In this document: one piece after another, positions 11,308-23,400 of the stretch
Numbering within the stretch: the stretch's first letter is position 1
Layout of the letters: each line of letters opens with the position of its first letter
Origin: CAWCCP01 sp963701245
GTDB lineage: Bacteria > Patescibacteriota > Saccharimonadia > Saccharimonadales > UBA4665
Reading direction: 5' to 3'
DNA: 64,000 bases
Assembly (NCBI GenBank): GCA_963701245.1
Contig: OY969576.1
Span: 1,837,430 to 1,901,429 of the forward strand
Notes under the pieces: model-generated
Seen by the model: the letters and a program-made list of their open reading frames with translations, nothing else
What the model was told of the DNA's origin: nothing
The model's database searches: none
Translations under genes and position numbers: made by a program

Positions 11308-11892
11308 TTAGTTAGTTACTTCAAGATCAACACTGCTAGAGTTGGTGTTTGAAGCGTTACCGCTTGTAGCATCTCCACCAGTTGTGTTGTGGCTGACTGA
11401 TGCGTCACCAGTACTAGCTGTTTGACAGTTAGTGTTGTTAACATTTAGATCGTTCGTGTTTTTAACTTGAACGTCTGTAGTCTGGCTAGAGCTGATGGTG
11501 TTGCTAGAGTCAGGACCAGTGTCACTGATGTCTCCTAAACCAGCAGGATCGTTGCTAGTACCACTCATGCTTCCATCTGCACCACTGTTGTCGACAGATG
11601 CAGATGCACTAAAGTCATTGCTGTTGTTAGCATCACCTGACGTAGCGTCACCACCGGTGGTGTTGTCGTCAGTTTTTGCGTTGCCAGTGTATGAACTCTG
11701 GTGGTTGCCGTTACTTACACCCAAGTCATTGTTGTTCTCAACATTGACTCTGTAGCTTGAGGTAGCTTTCTCACTGTTGTGAGAGCTAGGCCCCGTCGTG
11801 TTGATGTCTGCAGCTGCTAATCCAGCAAAACCAGCGGTTAGGCCAGCGGCTAGTACGGCAGTTGCAGTGGCACGAATTAGTTGTTTTTTCAT
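11308..11892 (-). CDS. small secreted Asn/Asp/Ser/Thr-rich repeat protein
   Basis: A 194-residue exported protein. The signal peptide is clear (MKKQLIRATATAVLAAGL..., cleavage near LAAAD at about 28). The mature part is two diverged copies of one module of about 75 residues. Each copy starts with GPSSHNS or GPDSSNT, continues through a segment with N-NDL-V and TGNA/TGDAS, and ends in NTTGGDATSGDA/NA. The same modules occur in the larger protein downstream. A strong Shine-Dalgarno (AAAGGAGGT) lies 5 bases before the ATG, the best in the island, suggesting high expression. There is no C-terminal anchor, so it is probably released or polymerised at the surface (inference). I do not recognise a named family. 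Confidence 0.7.
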   Translation of the reverse strand: MKKQLIRATATAVLAAGLTAGFAGLAAADINTTGPSSHNSEKATSSYRVNVENNNDLGVSNGNHQSSYTGNAKTDDNTTGGDATSGDANNSNDFSASASVDNSGADGSMSGTSNDPAGLGDISDTGPDSSNTISSSQTTDVQVKNTNDLNVNNTNCQTASTGDASVSHNTTGGDATSGNASNTNSSSVDLEVTN

Positions 11893-12138
11893 ACTTACCT
11901 CCTTTTAGAGTTGATAATTTATAAATTAGCATTACATGACCTTTACGTTTTACGCACAGTTCCAGTTACGATCTGACCAACATATGACTCTTATGAAGTA
12001 ACGAACATAAAAGTGATTGGATTTAAACTTTTACTGAAAATGTGCCAAACGCATCGATCACAAATGCTTCGGGTTTTAATCGCCCGACTTAAAAAATCTA
12101 GAGATATTTCTTAAGTCGATCGACTAACGATTTTTGTT

Positions 12139-12765
12139 TTAATCGCCCTCCTGATTTAGAGTGATTGAAGAACTATGAACATACACATCTGCATTTGAAT
12201 TAGTAAAACCATCACTAGAGCCATTGGCATGGTTGGATGATATAGTCAGCGACGTATTTTGATCCGGTGATGTAGTAGACGAGTGTACTGCGCTTCCGTT
12301 GGCAGGTATCGCAACAGGCTGACCGTTAATGCTCATTTGTGTGGATGACGAAGTTTGACCATCAGCTCCATTCGCGTTGGTTACATTGACATTCGCCGAG
12401 ATACTATTATTTGACGTACCCGAAGCGGCAGCATTCGTAGTTGATTGATTATTTTGCTGTGTAGAAGCAGCCGGTAGTGTAGAGCTGGGAGTACTGTTAT
12501 TTTGTGTATTGCCTGAAGATGGCGTTTGTAAACTTGTTTGTAATTCTGAATTTAGAGGTCTCGAATTTGTTGCATTATTTTTGAGGTATATGCCTAAAAA
12601 TGCTATAAGCCCTATACATATAAAGCCACTTATCAGTAGAGCAGGATTGATAGCAAAAATCTGTTTCGCATGAACTGAGGTGTTCCCATTTAGAGCATAT
12701 GAATCGGCGTTTACACCGAATAACCGTTTACGCCGAATATTTTTGCTAATATGTAATAGGCTCAT
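12139..12765 (-). CDS. single-pass membrane protein with Ser/Asn/Thr-rich outer domain
   Basis: A 208-residue protein with a basic N-terminus (NIRRKRLFG), one membrane segment at about residues 43-63 (NPALLISGFICIGLIAFLGI), then a low-complexity Ser/Asn/Thr/Gln-rich region to the end. The topology is predicted N-in, C-out. The start has a purine-rich AGAGGGA Shine-Dalgarno. It is the first gene of the minus-strand surface group and faces a long AT-rich divergent regulatory region. The C-terminal half contains alternating short beta-prone stretches (ISANVNVTNANG, TSLTISSNHANGS). I cannot assign a function. Confidence 0.6.
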   Translation of the reverse strand: MSLLHISKNIRRKRLFGVNADSYALNGNTSVHAKQIFAINPALLISGFICIGLIAFLGIYLKNNATNSRPLNSELQTSLQTPSSGNTQNNSTPSSTLPAASTQQNNQSTTNAAASGTSNNSISANVNVTNANGADGQTSSSTQMSINGQPVAIPANGSAVHSSTTSPDQNTSLTISSNHANGSSDGFTNSNADVYVHSSSITLNQEGD

Positions 12766-13138
12766 AATCCCTCTTAGTTATATTCTTTCTTTTGTACCCC
12801 CCCTCTAACAGCTATTTACCGAACTGTTTGTGCGATGTCATAATAAGCGTCAAATATAGAGTCTACTGTGGGATTTTTAACACACAACATGATTTTGTGG
12901 AAAACAAAATGTATGATTTAATCATTTAACTTTGGTAGCAATACCATAAAAAGCGCTGTAGAAAATACATGTATTAATAAATTTGTAAATTTGTACAACT
13001 AAATTTAAAAATGCACTTTAATGTACTGAGTATTGGTATACGTCTAATTTGTGCTCGAAAAGTTAAAATTTTGATAATTGACTAATGCACAAGAAAATTT
13101 ATACATAAAATAAGGTTGGTGCAGTAATAGTCTGGTTG

Positions 13139-13168
13139 AGTAAATAACAACAATGGTTGTCATTTACT
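13139..13168. promoter_or_regulatory. 30-bp palindrome, candidate operator
   Basis: Arms 13139-13151 and 13156-13168 are AGTAAATAACAAC against AGTAAATGACAAC when the second is reversed, so 12 of 13 positions pair around a 4-base centre. Its length and symmetry suit a dimeric DNA-binding protein. Confidence 0.5.
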
Positions 13169-13179
13169 TCTTAAAATAT

Positions 13180-13208
13180 CACACTATACTATATTAATTA
13201 ATAGTGTG
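13180..13208. promoter_or_regulatory. second palindrome, candidate operator
   Basis: CACACTAT at 13180-13187 is the exact reverse complement of ATAGTGTG at 13201-13208. TATACT inside it (13185-13190) resembles a -10 box, so a protein binding here could block a promoter. It is 11 bases after the first palindrome. Confidence 0.45.
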
Positions 13209-13319
13209 TACACAATATTTTTATAAGAATTTTTCTCTAGGTCATTTATTCTTAAGCATAAAAAGCAACGCATAACCTTAGCAAAAATACTACCGATAGC
13301 TTACAGGGGATGAGCTTGC

Positions 13320-13325
13320 TATAAT
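13320..13325 (+). promoter_or_regulatory. -10 box of a probable leaderless transcript
   Basis: TATAAT ends 10 bases before the ATG at 13336 and there is no Shine-Dalgarno between them, so transcription would begin at or next to the start codon. No good -35 box is seen. Confidence 0.5.
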
Positions 13326-13335
13326 TTTAAGCATT

Positions 13336-14163
13336 ATGCGTAATATTCAACTACGCGATCTGAAACTAGTATCTGCGGGATTAGTTATTACGCTGCTTCT
13401 GATTAGTTTAAGTCCCGCCAGCGCATCATCTGCAAATATTTCACATTCGTACTACTCTGAAAATAATATTCAAAATGGGAGTTTAGTAAGCCTAAATTCT
13501 CTCCATTCAAATTATGTAGAACCTGCTAACAGCGGCAATGGCCAACAACTATTAGGCGTTGCAGTCGCCAGTAATGATTCTCTTTTAGCTGTTGACCCAA
13601 CACAGGGCGAGATTCAAGTAGCTACAAGTGGTACGGCGAACACTCTTGTAAGTAGTATCAACGGGTCGATTACGGTTGGTGAGCAAGTGTCTGTGTCACC
13701 CTTGGACGGCTTAGGTATGAAAGCATCCCCAGGAGAGTATGTAATTGGTTTGGCGCAAACTCAATTTAATGGGAGCACACTGGGAGTAATTACGGAGAAG
13801 ATTCAAGATAAATCTGGCAAATCAACACAAATTCAAGTTGGATATGTTCGACTCGGAATAGCGATTGGGGCAGGAGCAACATCCGGTACCGAGAATAAAT
13901 TAAGTGGACTGCAAACTATAACCGAAAATCTAACTGGCCATGTCGTTTCAACCGCACGCATAGTGGTTAGTCTAATAATCGCTGTTGTGACTTTTGTTGC
14001 ACTTGTGACTTTGATATATGCGTCGATTTATAGCGGAATATTATCAATTGGCAGAAATCCTTTAGCTAAGTCCGCAGTATTCAGAAGTATGGGTTCGGTA
14101 TTTGGTATGGTCGTACTAATTGCCGCAGTCGCAAGCGTGACGATAATATTTTTATTAAAATGA
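13336..14163 (+). CDS. secreted/membrane protein with a fibre-tail-like domain and two C-terminal membrane segments
   Basis: A 275-residue protein with an N-terminal signal or anchor segment (LKLVSAGLVITLLLISLSPASA) and an outer domain of about 170 residues. The C-terminus has two membrane segments (about 212-234 and 254-274) joined by a loop with SIGRNPLAKS. The outer part contains INGSITVGEQVSVSP...GLGMKASPGEYVIGLAQ. This resembles NGPIAAGDMLAMSP...GVAEKATSPGMVIGTALQ near the C-terminus of the 5201-residue protein encoded next. The loop with RNPLAK between two membrane helices is reminiscent of subunit-c-like hairpins, but I make no such claim. The gene lies 260 bases before the giant gene on the same strand. 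Function is unknown; it may interact with or anchor the fibre (inference). Confidence 0.65.
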   Translation: MRNIQLRDLKLVSAGLVITLLLISLSPASASSANISHSYYSENNIQNGSLVSLNSLHSNYVEPANSGNGQQLLGVAVASNDSLLAVDPTQGEIQVATSGTANTLVSSINGSITVGEQVSVSPLDGLGMKASPGEYVIGLAQTQFNGSTLGVITEKIQDKSGKSTQIQVGYVRLGIAIGAGATSGTENKLSGLQTITENLTGHVVSTARIVVSLIIAVVTFVALVTLIYASIYSGILSIGRNPLAKSAVFRSMGSVFGMVVLIAAVASVTIIFLLK

Positions 14164-14423
14164 TCTAATTTCTTATAATCTTAATTCTAGTAAGTTTGAC
14201 ACTAATTTGAGCAATATATTTGTTTTTTAGGACAGCTGCCAGCTGTTATTGGTTATTCTCAGCAGACTCCAATTTTAAAAGAAGGATGTGGATAACCAGT
14301 GCATTTGTATTAAAAATGTATTCACTTCTCTTGTCCTCTGTTGATAAAACGCATAGAATACAATTACGGATAATAATGCCCTAACAGCGGTAGATTAATA
14401 AAAATACTAACCTAACTAAAAAA

Positions 14424-17400
14424 ATGATGGATCTGGGGAATAACGGCCTTAATCGAGATATTCAGAATCCTGATGATTCTAGTCTTGAATCTGATATGAC
14501 GATTTCATCTTCGTCAAGTCAACCGACATACCCTAAATCAAGTTCTTCACCGAATTCACTCTTTCGCTACAACAAGACAGCGTTTCTTGCGACATCTTCC
14601 GCGCTGGCAATTATTGTCTTGATTGGGCTTACTACCTTTGTTCTATCTTCGTTTAATCGTCACTCGTCAACACCTCCAATAAATGCCTCCGAGCCGACTT
14701 CTAAATACAACAATGAAAGTGTTCCGTTGCAAGGTTTGAAAGTTTCCAATCAGCTTGAGATCGGTGAAGCAGACCATCTTGCTGTTAATGGGCAGCTTCA
14801 AGTCAATGATACTTTGATATTATCACCTACAAATGTACCAACTTCACCAGTACCAGGGGAGATATATTATAGTCAGGCAACAAATCAACCATATTACTTT
14901 AATGGCACTCAATTTATAAGCTTGCTACCTACTGCAGTTCCGCAACACGTGACCTCTTTGGGTGGTGCAGCCGGTGCGCTTACATTGGGCAATGGCTTAC
15001 AAGTTAATGGCAGCCAATTAGCTATCTCGAGTTCACTATTACAGTCAGTTGCAAACGCGGGTTTGGGCGGTGGCGTAAGTAGTCTGCAAGGACTCACCGG
15101 CAAGCTAGTTCTCACAGCAGGTGGAGGTATAGCTGTGAGCGGGACTAGTATCACCAACACTGGAGTGTTGTCGCTGAGCGGCACGAATAATCAAGTTAGC
15201 GTATCTTCAACAACAGGTAATGTGACGTTATCTTTACCACAAGATATTGATCCAAACGCAAATGTTCAATTCAATAATTTGATACTCAGTGGAAACATTA
15301 CTTTACCGGCAAATGGAGTAATTAATACTGATGCGTTAGGTACAATTAACAACGGTGATAACTTGGCTATTACCGGGAGTAATAATATTACTTTTAGTAA
15401 TTCCAATGGTGCGAATACCTTTGTTTTTCCTACAAGTGGAGGTCCGGGACAAGTGATTTGTACAACGGCCATTTCATGTGCGGCGGGAGGTGGTCAAGCG
15501 GTATTGCTTGAACCTACAGGCATTCAATCGGTGACGGCTAATAAAACATCAATTTTCGTCAACAAGGCCGGAGGGACTGGTAATTTGATTGATCTCCAAG
15601 ACAACGGAAACGATGAATTTGTTGTTAATAATACAGGAACGACAACTATTTCCAACTTAGTTGTAGGTACGACTCTAGCCGTTCAGGGTGCTGGCGGTAT
15701 AACGGTTGGAGTAGCCGGCACAGTTACTGGTAACTTAAGCTTAGCTAACAACGCGAGCAACCGATTGGTTGATCTACAGGGCTTAGCTCCGTCTGGTGCT
15801 GGTAACGCGACCATTCAATTCCCATCAATAGCCGGTGGCAGTAGTGATACGGTCTGTCTTGTAACTCTGGCTAACTGTAGTGGATCCAATGGTGGTAGCG
15901 GCAACACCAACTACATAGAGAACCAGACTACTCCACAAACCAATGCCAACTTTGACATTGCTGGCGTTGGAAGCTCCGTGACAGCAGTCATAGAAGGAGC
16001 CAGCGGTGGTGGTGACATTACTGACTTTAAGAACAGTGGCGGTTCAACAGTTGCCAGCATTAGTAGTACTGGAGGACTCACTTCCGTAGGCGTGAATAGT
16101 GGTACTGGTCTCATCCAGGGTACCGGCGGTGCTTCTATCTCCGGTGGCCTGAACAACAATGCTGGTGGCATTACTAATGCTGGAGCTATTAGCGGAGCAA
16201 CAACTGTTACCAGTAGCAGTAACATCAATACGACAGCTGGTGCCTTTGAGCTAAACGGCGTCAGCATCAATACTGCCGGTACCTTAACTGATCTTGCTTA
16301 CTTAGACCAAGCAAACACCTTTACTGCTGCTGGTACTGCCTTAACAGTTAATAACAACGCTTCCATTGGTGGCACCTTGGCGGTAAAGGGCAACGGAGGG
16401 CTGACACTTGGTGTGGGCAGTACAACGAACGGTAACTTGAACCTTGCCAATAGCACCAATAACCAACTAGTCGACGTTCAGGGCTTAGCTCCGTCTGGTG
16501 CTGGTAACGCGACCATTCAATTCCCATCAATAGCCGGTGGCAGTAGTGATACGGTCTGTCTTGTAACTCTGGCTAACTGTAGTGGATCCAATGGTGGTAG
16601 CGGCAACACCAACTACATAGAGAACCAGACTACTCCACAAACCAATGCCAACTTTGACATTGCTGGCGTTGGAAGCTCCGTGACAGCAGTCATAGAAGGA
16701 GCCAGCGGTGGTGGTGACATTACTGACTTTAAGAACAGTGGCGGTTCAACAGTTGCCAGCATTAGTAGTACTGGAGGACTCACTTCCGTAGGCGTGAATA
16801 GTGGTACTGGTCTCATCCAGGGTACCGGCGGTGCTTCTATCTCCGGTGGCCTGAACAACAATGCTGGTGGCATTACTAATGCTGGAGCTATTAGCGGAGC
16901 AACAACTGTTACCAGTAGCAGTAACATCAATACGACAGCTGGTGCCTTTGAGCTAAACGGCGTCAGCATCAATACTGCCGGTACCTTAACTGATCTTGCT
17001 TACTTAGACCAAGCAAACACCTTTACTGCTGCTGGTACTGCCTTAACAGTTAATAACAACGCTTCCATTGGTGGCACCTTGGCGGTAAAGGGCAACGGAG
17101 GGCTGACACTTGGTGTGGGCAGTACAACGAACGGTAACTTGAACCTTGCCAATAGCACCAATAACCAACTAGTCGACGTTCAGGGCTTAGCTCCGTCTGG
17201 TGCTGGTAACGCGACCATTCAATTCCCATCAATAGCCGGTGGCAGTAGTGATACGGTCTGTCTTGTAACTCTGGCTAACTGTAGTGGATCCAATGGTGGT
17301 AGCGGCAACACCAACTACATAGAGAACCAGACTACTCCACAAACCAATGCCAACTTTGACATTGCTGGCGTTGGAAGCTCCGTGACAGCAGTCATAGAAG

Positions 17401-20400
17401 GAGCCAGCGGTGGTGGTGACATTACTGACTTTAAGAACAGTGGCGGTTCAACAGTTGCCAGCATTAGTAGTACTGGAGGACTCACTTCCGTAGGCGTGAA
17501 TAGTGGTACTGGTCTCATCCAGGGTACCGGCGGTGCTTCTATCTCCGGTGGCCTGAACAACAATGCTGGTGGCATTACTAATGCTGGAGCTATTAGCGGA
17601 GCAACAACTGTTACCAGTAGCAGTAACATCAATACGACAGCTGGTGCCTTTGAGCTAAACGGCGTCAGCATCAATACTGCCGGTACCTTAACTGATCTTG
17701 CTTACTTAGACCAAGCAAACACCTTTACTGCTGCTGGTACTGCCTTAACAGTTAATAACAACGCTTCCATTGGTGGCACCTTGGCGGTAAAGGGCAACGG
17801 AGGGCTGACACTTGGTGTGGGCAGTACAACGAACGGTAACTTGAACCTTGCCAATAGCACCAATAACCAACTAGTCGACGTTCAGGGCTTAGCTCCGTCT
17901 GGTGCTGGTAACGCGACCATTCAATTCCCATCAATAGCCGGTGGCAGTAGTGATACGGTCTGTCTTGTAACTCTGGCTAACTGTAGTGGATCCAATGGTG
18001 GTAGCGGCAACACCAACTACATAGAGAACCAGACTACTCCACAAACCAATGCCAACTTTGACATTGCTGGCGTTGGAAGCTCCGTGACAGCAGTCATAGA
18101 AGGAGCCAGCGGTGGTGGTGACATTACTGACTTTAAGAACAGTGGCGGTTCAACAGTTGCCAGCATTAGTAGTACTGGAGGACTCACTTCCGTAGGCGTG
18201 AATAGTGGTACTGGTCTCATCCAGGGTACCGGCGGTGCTTCTATCTCCGGTGGCCTGAACAACAATGCTGGTGGCATTACTAATGCTGGAGCTATTAGCG
18301 GAGCAACAACTGTTACCAGTAGCAGTAACATCAATACGACAGCTGGTGCCTTTGAGCTAAACGGCGTCAGCATCAATACTGCCGGTACCTTAACTGATCT
18401 TGCTTACTTAGACCAAGCAAACACCTTTACTGCTGCTGGTACTGCCTTAACAGTTAATAACAACGCTTCCATTGGTGGCACCTTGGCGGTAAAGGGCAAC
18501 GGAGGGCTGACACTTGGTGTGGGCAGTACAACGAACGGTAACTTGAACCTTGCCAATAGCACCAATAACCAACTAGTCGACGTTCAGGGCTTAGCTCCGT
18601 CTGGTGCTGGTAACGCGACCATTCAATTCCCATCAATAGCCGGTGGCAGTAGTGATACGGTCTGTCTTGTAACTCTGGCTAACTGTAGTGGATCCAATGG
18701 TGGTAGCGGCAACACCAACTACATAGAGAACCAGACTACTCCACAAACCAATGCCAACTTTGACATTGCTGGCGTTGGAAGCTCCGTGACAGCAGTCATA
18801 GAAGGAGCCAGCGGTGGTGGTGACATTACTGACTTTAAGAACAGTGGCGGTTCAACAGTTGCCAGCATTAGTAGTACTGGAGGACTCACTTCCGTAGGCG
18901 TGAATAGTGGTACTGGTCTCATCCAGGGTACCGGCGGTGCTTCTATCTCCGGTGGCCTGAACAACAATGCTGGTGGCATTACTAATGCTGGAGCTATTAG
19001 CGGAGCAACAACTGTTACCAGTAGCAGTAACATCAATACGACAGCTGGTGCCTTTGAGCTAAACGGCGTCAGCATCAATACTGCCGGTACCTTAACTGAT
19101 CTTGCTTACTTAGACCAAGCAAACACCTTTACTGCTGCTGGTACTGCCTTAACAGTTAATAACAACGCTTCCATTGGTGGCACCTTGGCGGTAAAGGGCA
19201 ACGGAGGGCTGACACTTGGTGTGGGCAGTACAACGAACGGTAACTTGAACCTTGCCAATAGCACCAATAACCAACTAGTCGACGTTCAGGGCTTAGCTCC
19301 GTCTGGTGCTGGTAACGCGACCATTCAATTCCCATCAATAGCCGGTGGCAGTAGTGATACGGTCTGTCTTGTAACTCTGGCTAACTGTAGTGGATCCAAT
19401 GGTGGTAGCGGCAACACCAACTACATAGAGAACCAGACTACTCCACAAACCAATGCCAACTTTGACATTGCTGGCGTTGGAAGCTCCGTGACAGCAGTCA
19501 TAGAAGGAGCCAGCGGTGGTGGTGACATTACTGACTTTAAGAACAGTGGCGGTTCAACAGTTGCCAGCATTAGTAGTACTGGAGGACTCACTTCCGTAGG
19601 CGTGAATAGTGGTACTGGTCTCATCCAGGGTACCGGCGGTGCTTCTATCTCCGGTGGCCTGAACAACAATGCTGGTGGCATTACTAATGCTGGAGCTATT
19701 AGCGGAGCAACAACTGTTACCAGTAGCAGTAACATCAATACGACAGCTGGTGCCTTTGAGCTAAACGGCGTCAGCATCAATACTGCCGGTACCTTAACTG
19801 ATCTTGCTTACTTAGACCAAGCAAACACCTTTACTGCTGCTGGTACTGCCTTAACAGTTAATAACAACGCTTCCATTGGTGGCACCTTGGCGGTAAAGGG
19901 CAACGGAGGGCTGACACTTGGTGTGGGCAGTACAACGAACGGTAACTTGAACCTTGCCAATAGCACCAATAACCAACTAGTCGACGTTCAGGGCTTAGCT
20001 CCGTCTGGTGCTGGTAACGCGACCATTCAATTCCCATCAATAGCCGGTGGCAGTAGTGATACGGTCTGTCTAAAGACTCTTAATAACTGCTTTGGTAGTG
20101 GCGGAAGTGGTTCTTATATACAAAATGGAACAACTACCCAGTCAGCTAATTTCAACGTACAGGCAGCAACCAGTGGGTCGGTTGCAGCAACAATTCAGGC
20201 GAATGCTGCCGGAACAGGCGATATTCTAGATCTAGAGAATGGCTCCAATGCAAAAGTAGCTACTGTGGGCAGTACGGGCTCAACGTTGTTTGAAAATTCA
20301 TCCAATTCATCCACCGCTTTCCAGGTGCAGAACGATGGAGGAGTAAATCTCTTTGAGATTGATACATCAGGAGATAATGTCAATCTAGGAGCCACGGGTA

Positions 20401-23400
20401 CGAATACACTTGCTTCAACTGTCAATATAGGGACATCCGCTAACGCTGCTCAGACCGTAAATATCGGATCCGGTGCAAGTACTAGCACTACTAATATCCA
20501 GGCTGGGACTGGTGATCTGACGCTTCTTACTGGTTCAGCTACTGGCGACAGCGGTTCTATTATTATTCAAAGCGGTGATTCTTCCAGTGGCACGTCCGGC
20601 AACGTGTCAATTGATACCGGTGCGAGCGCTATCAGTAGTGGAGCAAACATTGAAGACGATACTTTTGAGAGCGGTCTCGATGGCTGGGGCAATGCTTTTA
20701 ATACTAGCGTGGCACAGTCTACGGCCCAGGCCCACAGTGGCACTCATAGCCTGGCCATTACCAGCACGTCGTCAGCTGGTTGGGCTGTTGCAGGACCATA
20801 TCCTGGTGCGAGTGTCACAGCCGGTCAATTGTACAATTTCACGGTCTGGGTTCGAGGCACGGTAGCCGAGAATATTAGGATGGTTGCAGCTTGGATCGGT
20901 AGTGCAAGCGCTAATGTGACAATAGGCACTGTGACCGATAGCACCACTGGCTGGACAGAAATTTCCGGATCAGCTACCGCACCAGCTGGCGATACCAATG
21001 TACAATTAGCAATTAACGGTCAAGATGCTGGCGGCGTCACCACATATGTTGACGATATTACGGTCAGTGGTGGCACCTCGACACCAGCAATTTTAATAGG
21101 CGCGACCAATGCTGCAGCTGTCTTAATAGGTAACAGCAACGAAGCAGGAGTAACAACCCTTCAAGGTGGTTCTGGGGGTGTGGCAATCACCGCATCGACC
21201 GGCGATGCCATTTCGGTAGGCAATGCGAACAACAACATAATTACTATCGGCAATAGTACTTCCACAGAGCCGTATACCCAGGAGGCAGAAGGTATTACTG
21301 ATACGATTACGGGCAGTGCTACCGCGCCAAGCGATATCATACAGACTACAACTGATTCAACGACTGCTTTTCAAATACAAAACGCAAGTGCTGTTAGCCT
21401 GTTCAATGTTGATACTTCAAATAACATTGTCGATGTCGGTGCTACCGGTGTTGTGGGTTCATCGACTACCGTAAATGTAGGCACATCATCAAATGCTGCC
21501 CAGACAGTTAATATCGGCTCAACGGATGGCGCCAGTCAAACGACGATACAAGGCGGTACAGTTGGTATTGCTATCCAGACAGGTTCAAATGCTTCAGGTA
21601 ACAGCGGCTCTATTATTATTCAGAGTGGTGGCGCAAGCGGTACATCCGGTAATATTTCCATCGACAACGGTGCCGGTATGTTCAACAGTGGCTCATTTGC
21701 CCTGGATGATACATTTGAGAACAGTCCCTGTTCGGCGGTTGCTACCAACTTTGGCAACTGGGGCGGCACTAGTTCAATCGTTGGATCAAATGCCCAGGCC
21801 CAAAGCGGCTTGTGTTCTATGGCCGTGACTGAAAGTGGTACTGACGGTGGTTACTGGGGTATCCAATCAAACAACTTTAGCATTACTGCTGGTGATCAAT
21901 ACACCTTCACTGTTTGGGTACGAGCTGGCAGTCTCGCACAAACTATGAACGGAGAAGTGAGTTGGGGTGGGGTGCCCAGCAGCGTAACCTTATCAACGGT
22001 TACCGATACTACCTCTGGCTGGACAGAAATGACTGGTTCAGGCGTAGCACCAAGCGGTGGCTTTGGATACGCCTACTTTTTATTAGCTAATGGCGGTGGA
22101 GGTAACGGTAGTTCCACCACCTACTTCGATAATATTACGGCTACGGCCAATGCTAGTGCACCGGCAATCGATATTGGTACTTCCAATGCCCAGACTATTT
22201 CCATTGGCAATGCCAACCAGCAAGGTATCACTACTCTTCAAGGTGGAAGCAGTACCTCTGCCGTTAATGTTTTTGCGGCTGCCAGCGGTACCGTGAACAT
22301 TGCTAACAGTCCAGTTGTCAATACGCTCGACCTGGGTGCCGTATCGAACGATCTTGCAGACACAGTCAATATCAACAGCTATAGCGGTGGGAGCGCCACA
22401 AAGACTACCAACGTTGGCAGTGGCGGCGGGGCATCTGCTACCACAATCCAGGGTGGTACGGGTGATGTGTCTATCAATACGGGATCAGGATCTAGCGCTA
22501 CCGGTTCAGTATCTATACTGACAGGTAATTCTTCAACTACTTCTGCAGGGAGTATCAATATCGATACCGGTACTAGCGTAGTTAGCGGGAGCCAAATAGA
22601 AGATAAGACGTTTGAGTCCGGAGTCGATAATATGGGTGGTTGGTTTGGAGTATCATCAGTTGCTCAATCGGCCGCCGAAGCTCACAGCGGTACCCACAGT
22701 TTAGCGGTCACGGAGAACAGTGCTGACTGGGCTACTATGGACATGTATCCGGGCGGAGTGACAGTTATTCCCGGTCACGAATATGCTTTCACCGCTTGGG
22801 TGAGAGCTAATACGGTACCAGAGGATATTGACGCGAGCGTGGAATGGGGAGGTGGTGCCGGTGGCGGTGTAAGCTGGAATTCTGGCATAATGGATAGCAA
22901 TTCCACTTGGACAGAGATCACTGGCGAGTTAGTTGCGCCAGCTTACGCACCAGGCTCTAGTACCGAATATGCATCTCTGGCATTTAATGACACAGGCGGT
23001 GGCAGCGGCGTCAGTGGGCAGATCCAATACTTTGATGATATTACCATAACCGATTTAGGCACCGTCTCAACCCCGGCGATTAACATTGGAACATCTAATG
23101 CCCAGACACTCTCGATTGGCAATGAAAGCGAGGGTGGCTTTACAAATCTATATGGGGGTACAAATGGTATCCAGCTTCAAGCCGCAAACGACGGTATAAT
23201 TGCTATCGGTACTGTTAATCAAAATGATATTCAAATTGGAGCGATTGGTTCTACTAGTCAAAGCGATAATATCCAAGTTGCTACGAGTAATGCTGCTATC
23301 CAGACGGTTAATATAGGCGGTGATGGCGATAGCGGTGGATCAAGCACTGGCACTACGATTGGCTTTCAGGCAGGTCAAACCAATATTAACCTGACAAATT

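Larger units (their letters stand above)
12766..13335. other. AT-rich divergent intergenic region
   Basis: 570 bases without a gene between divergent surface genes. The region is very AT-rich, with several A/T runs. It holds two neighbouring palindromes (listed separately), and near its right end the -10 box for the 275-aa protein. Confidence 0.6.

Noticed and set aside
15911..20040. Repeated minus-strand reading frames of 119 and 60 residues in the repeat region
   Set aside because: They are antisense shadows of the 702-bp repeat, identical in every copy, with no ribosome site or family features.
15777..20070. CRISPR-like or satellite array
   Set aside because: The unit is 702 bases, fully coding and in frame, without spacers.
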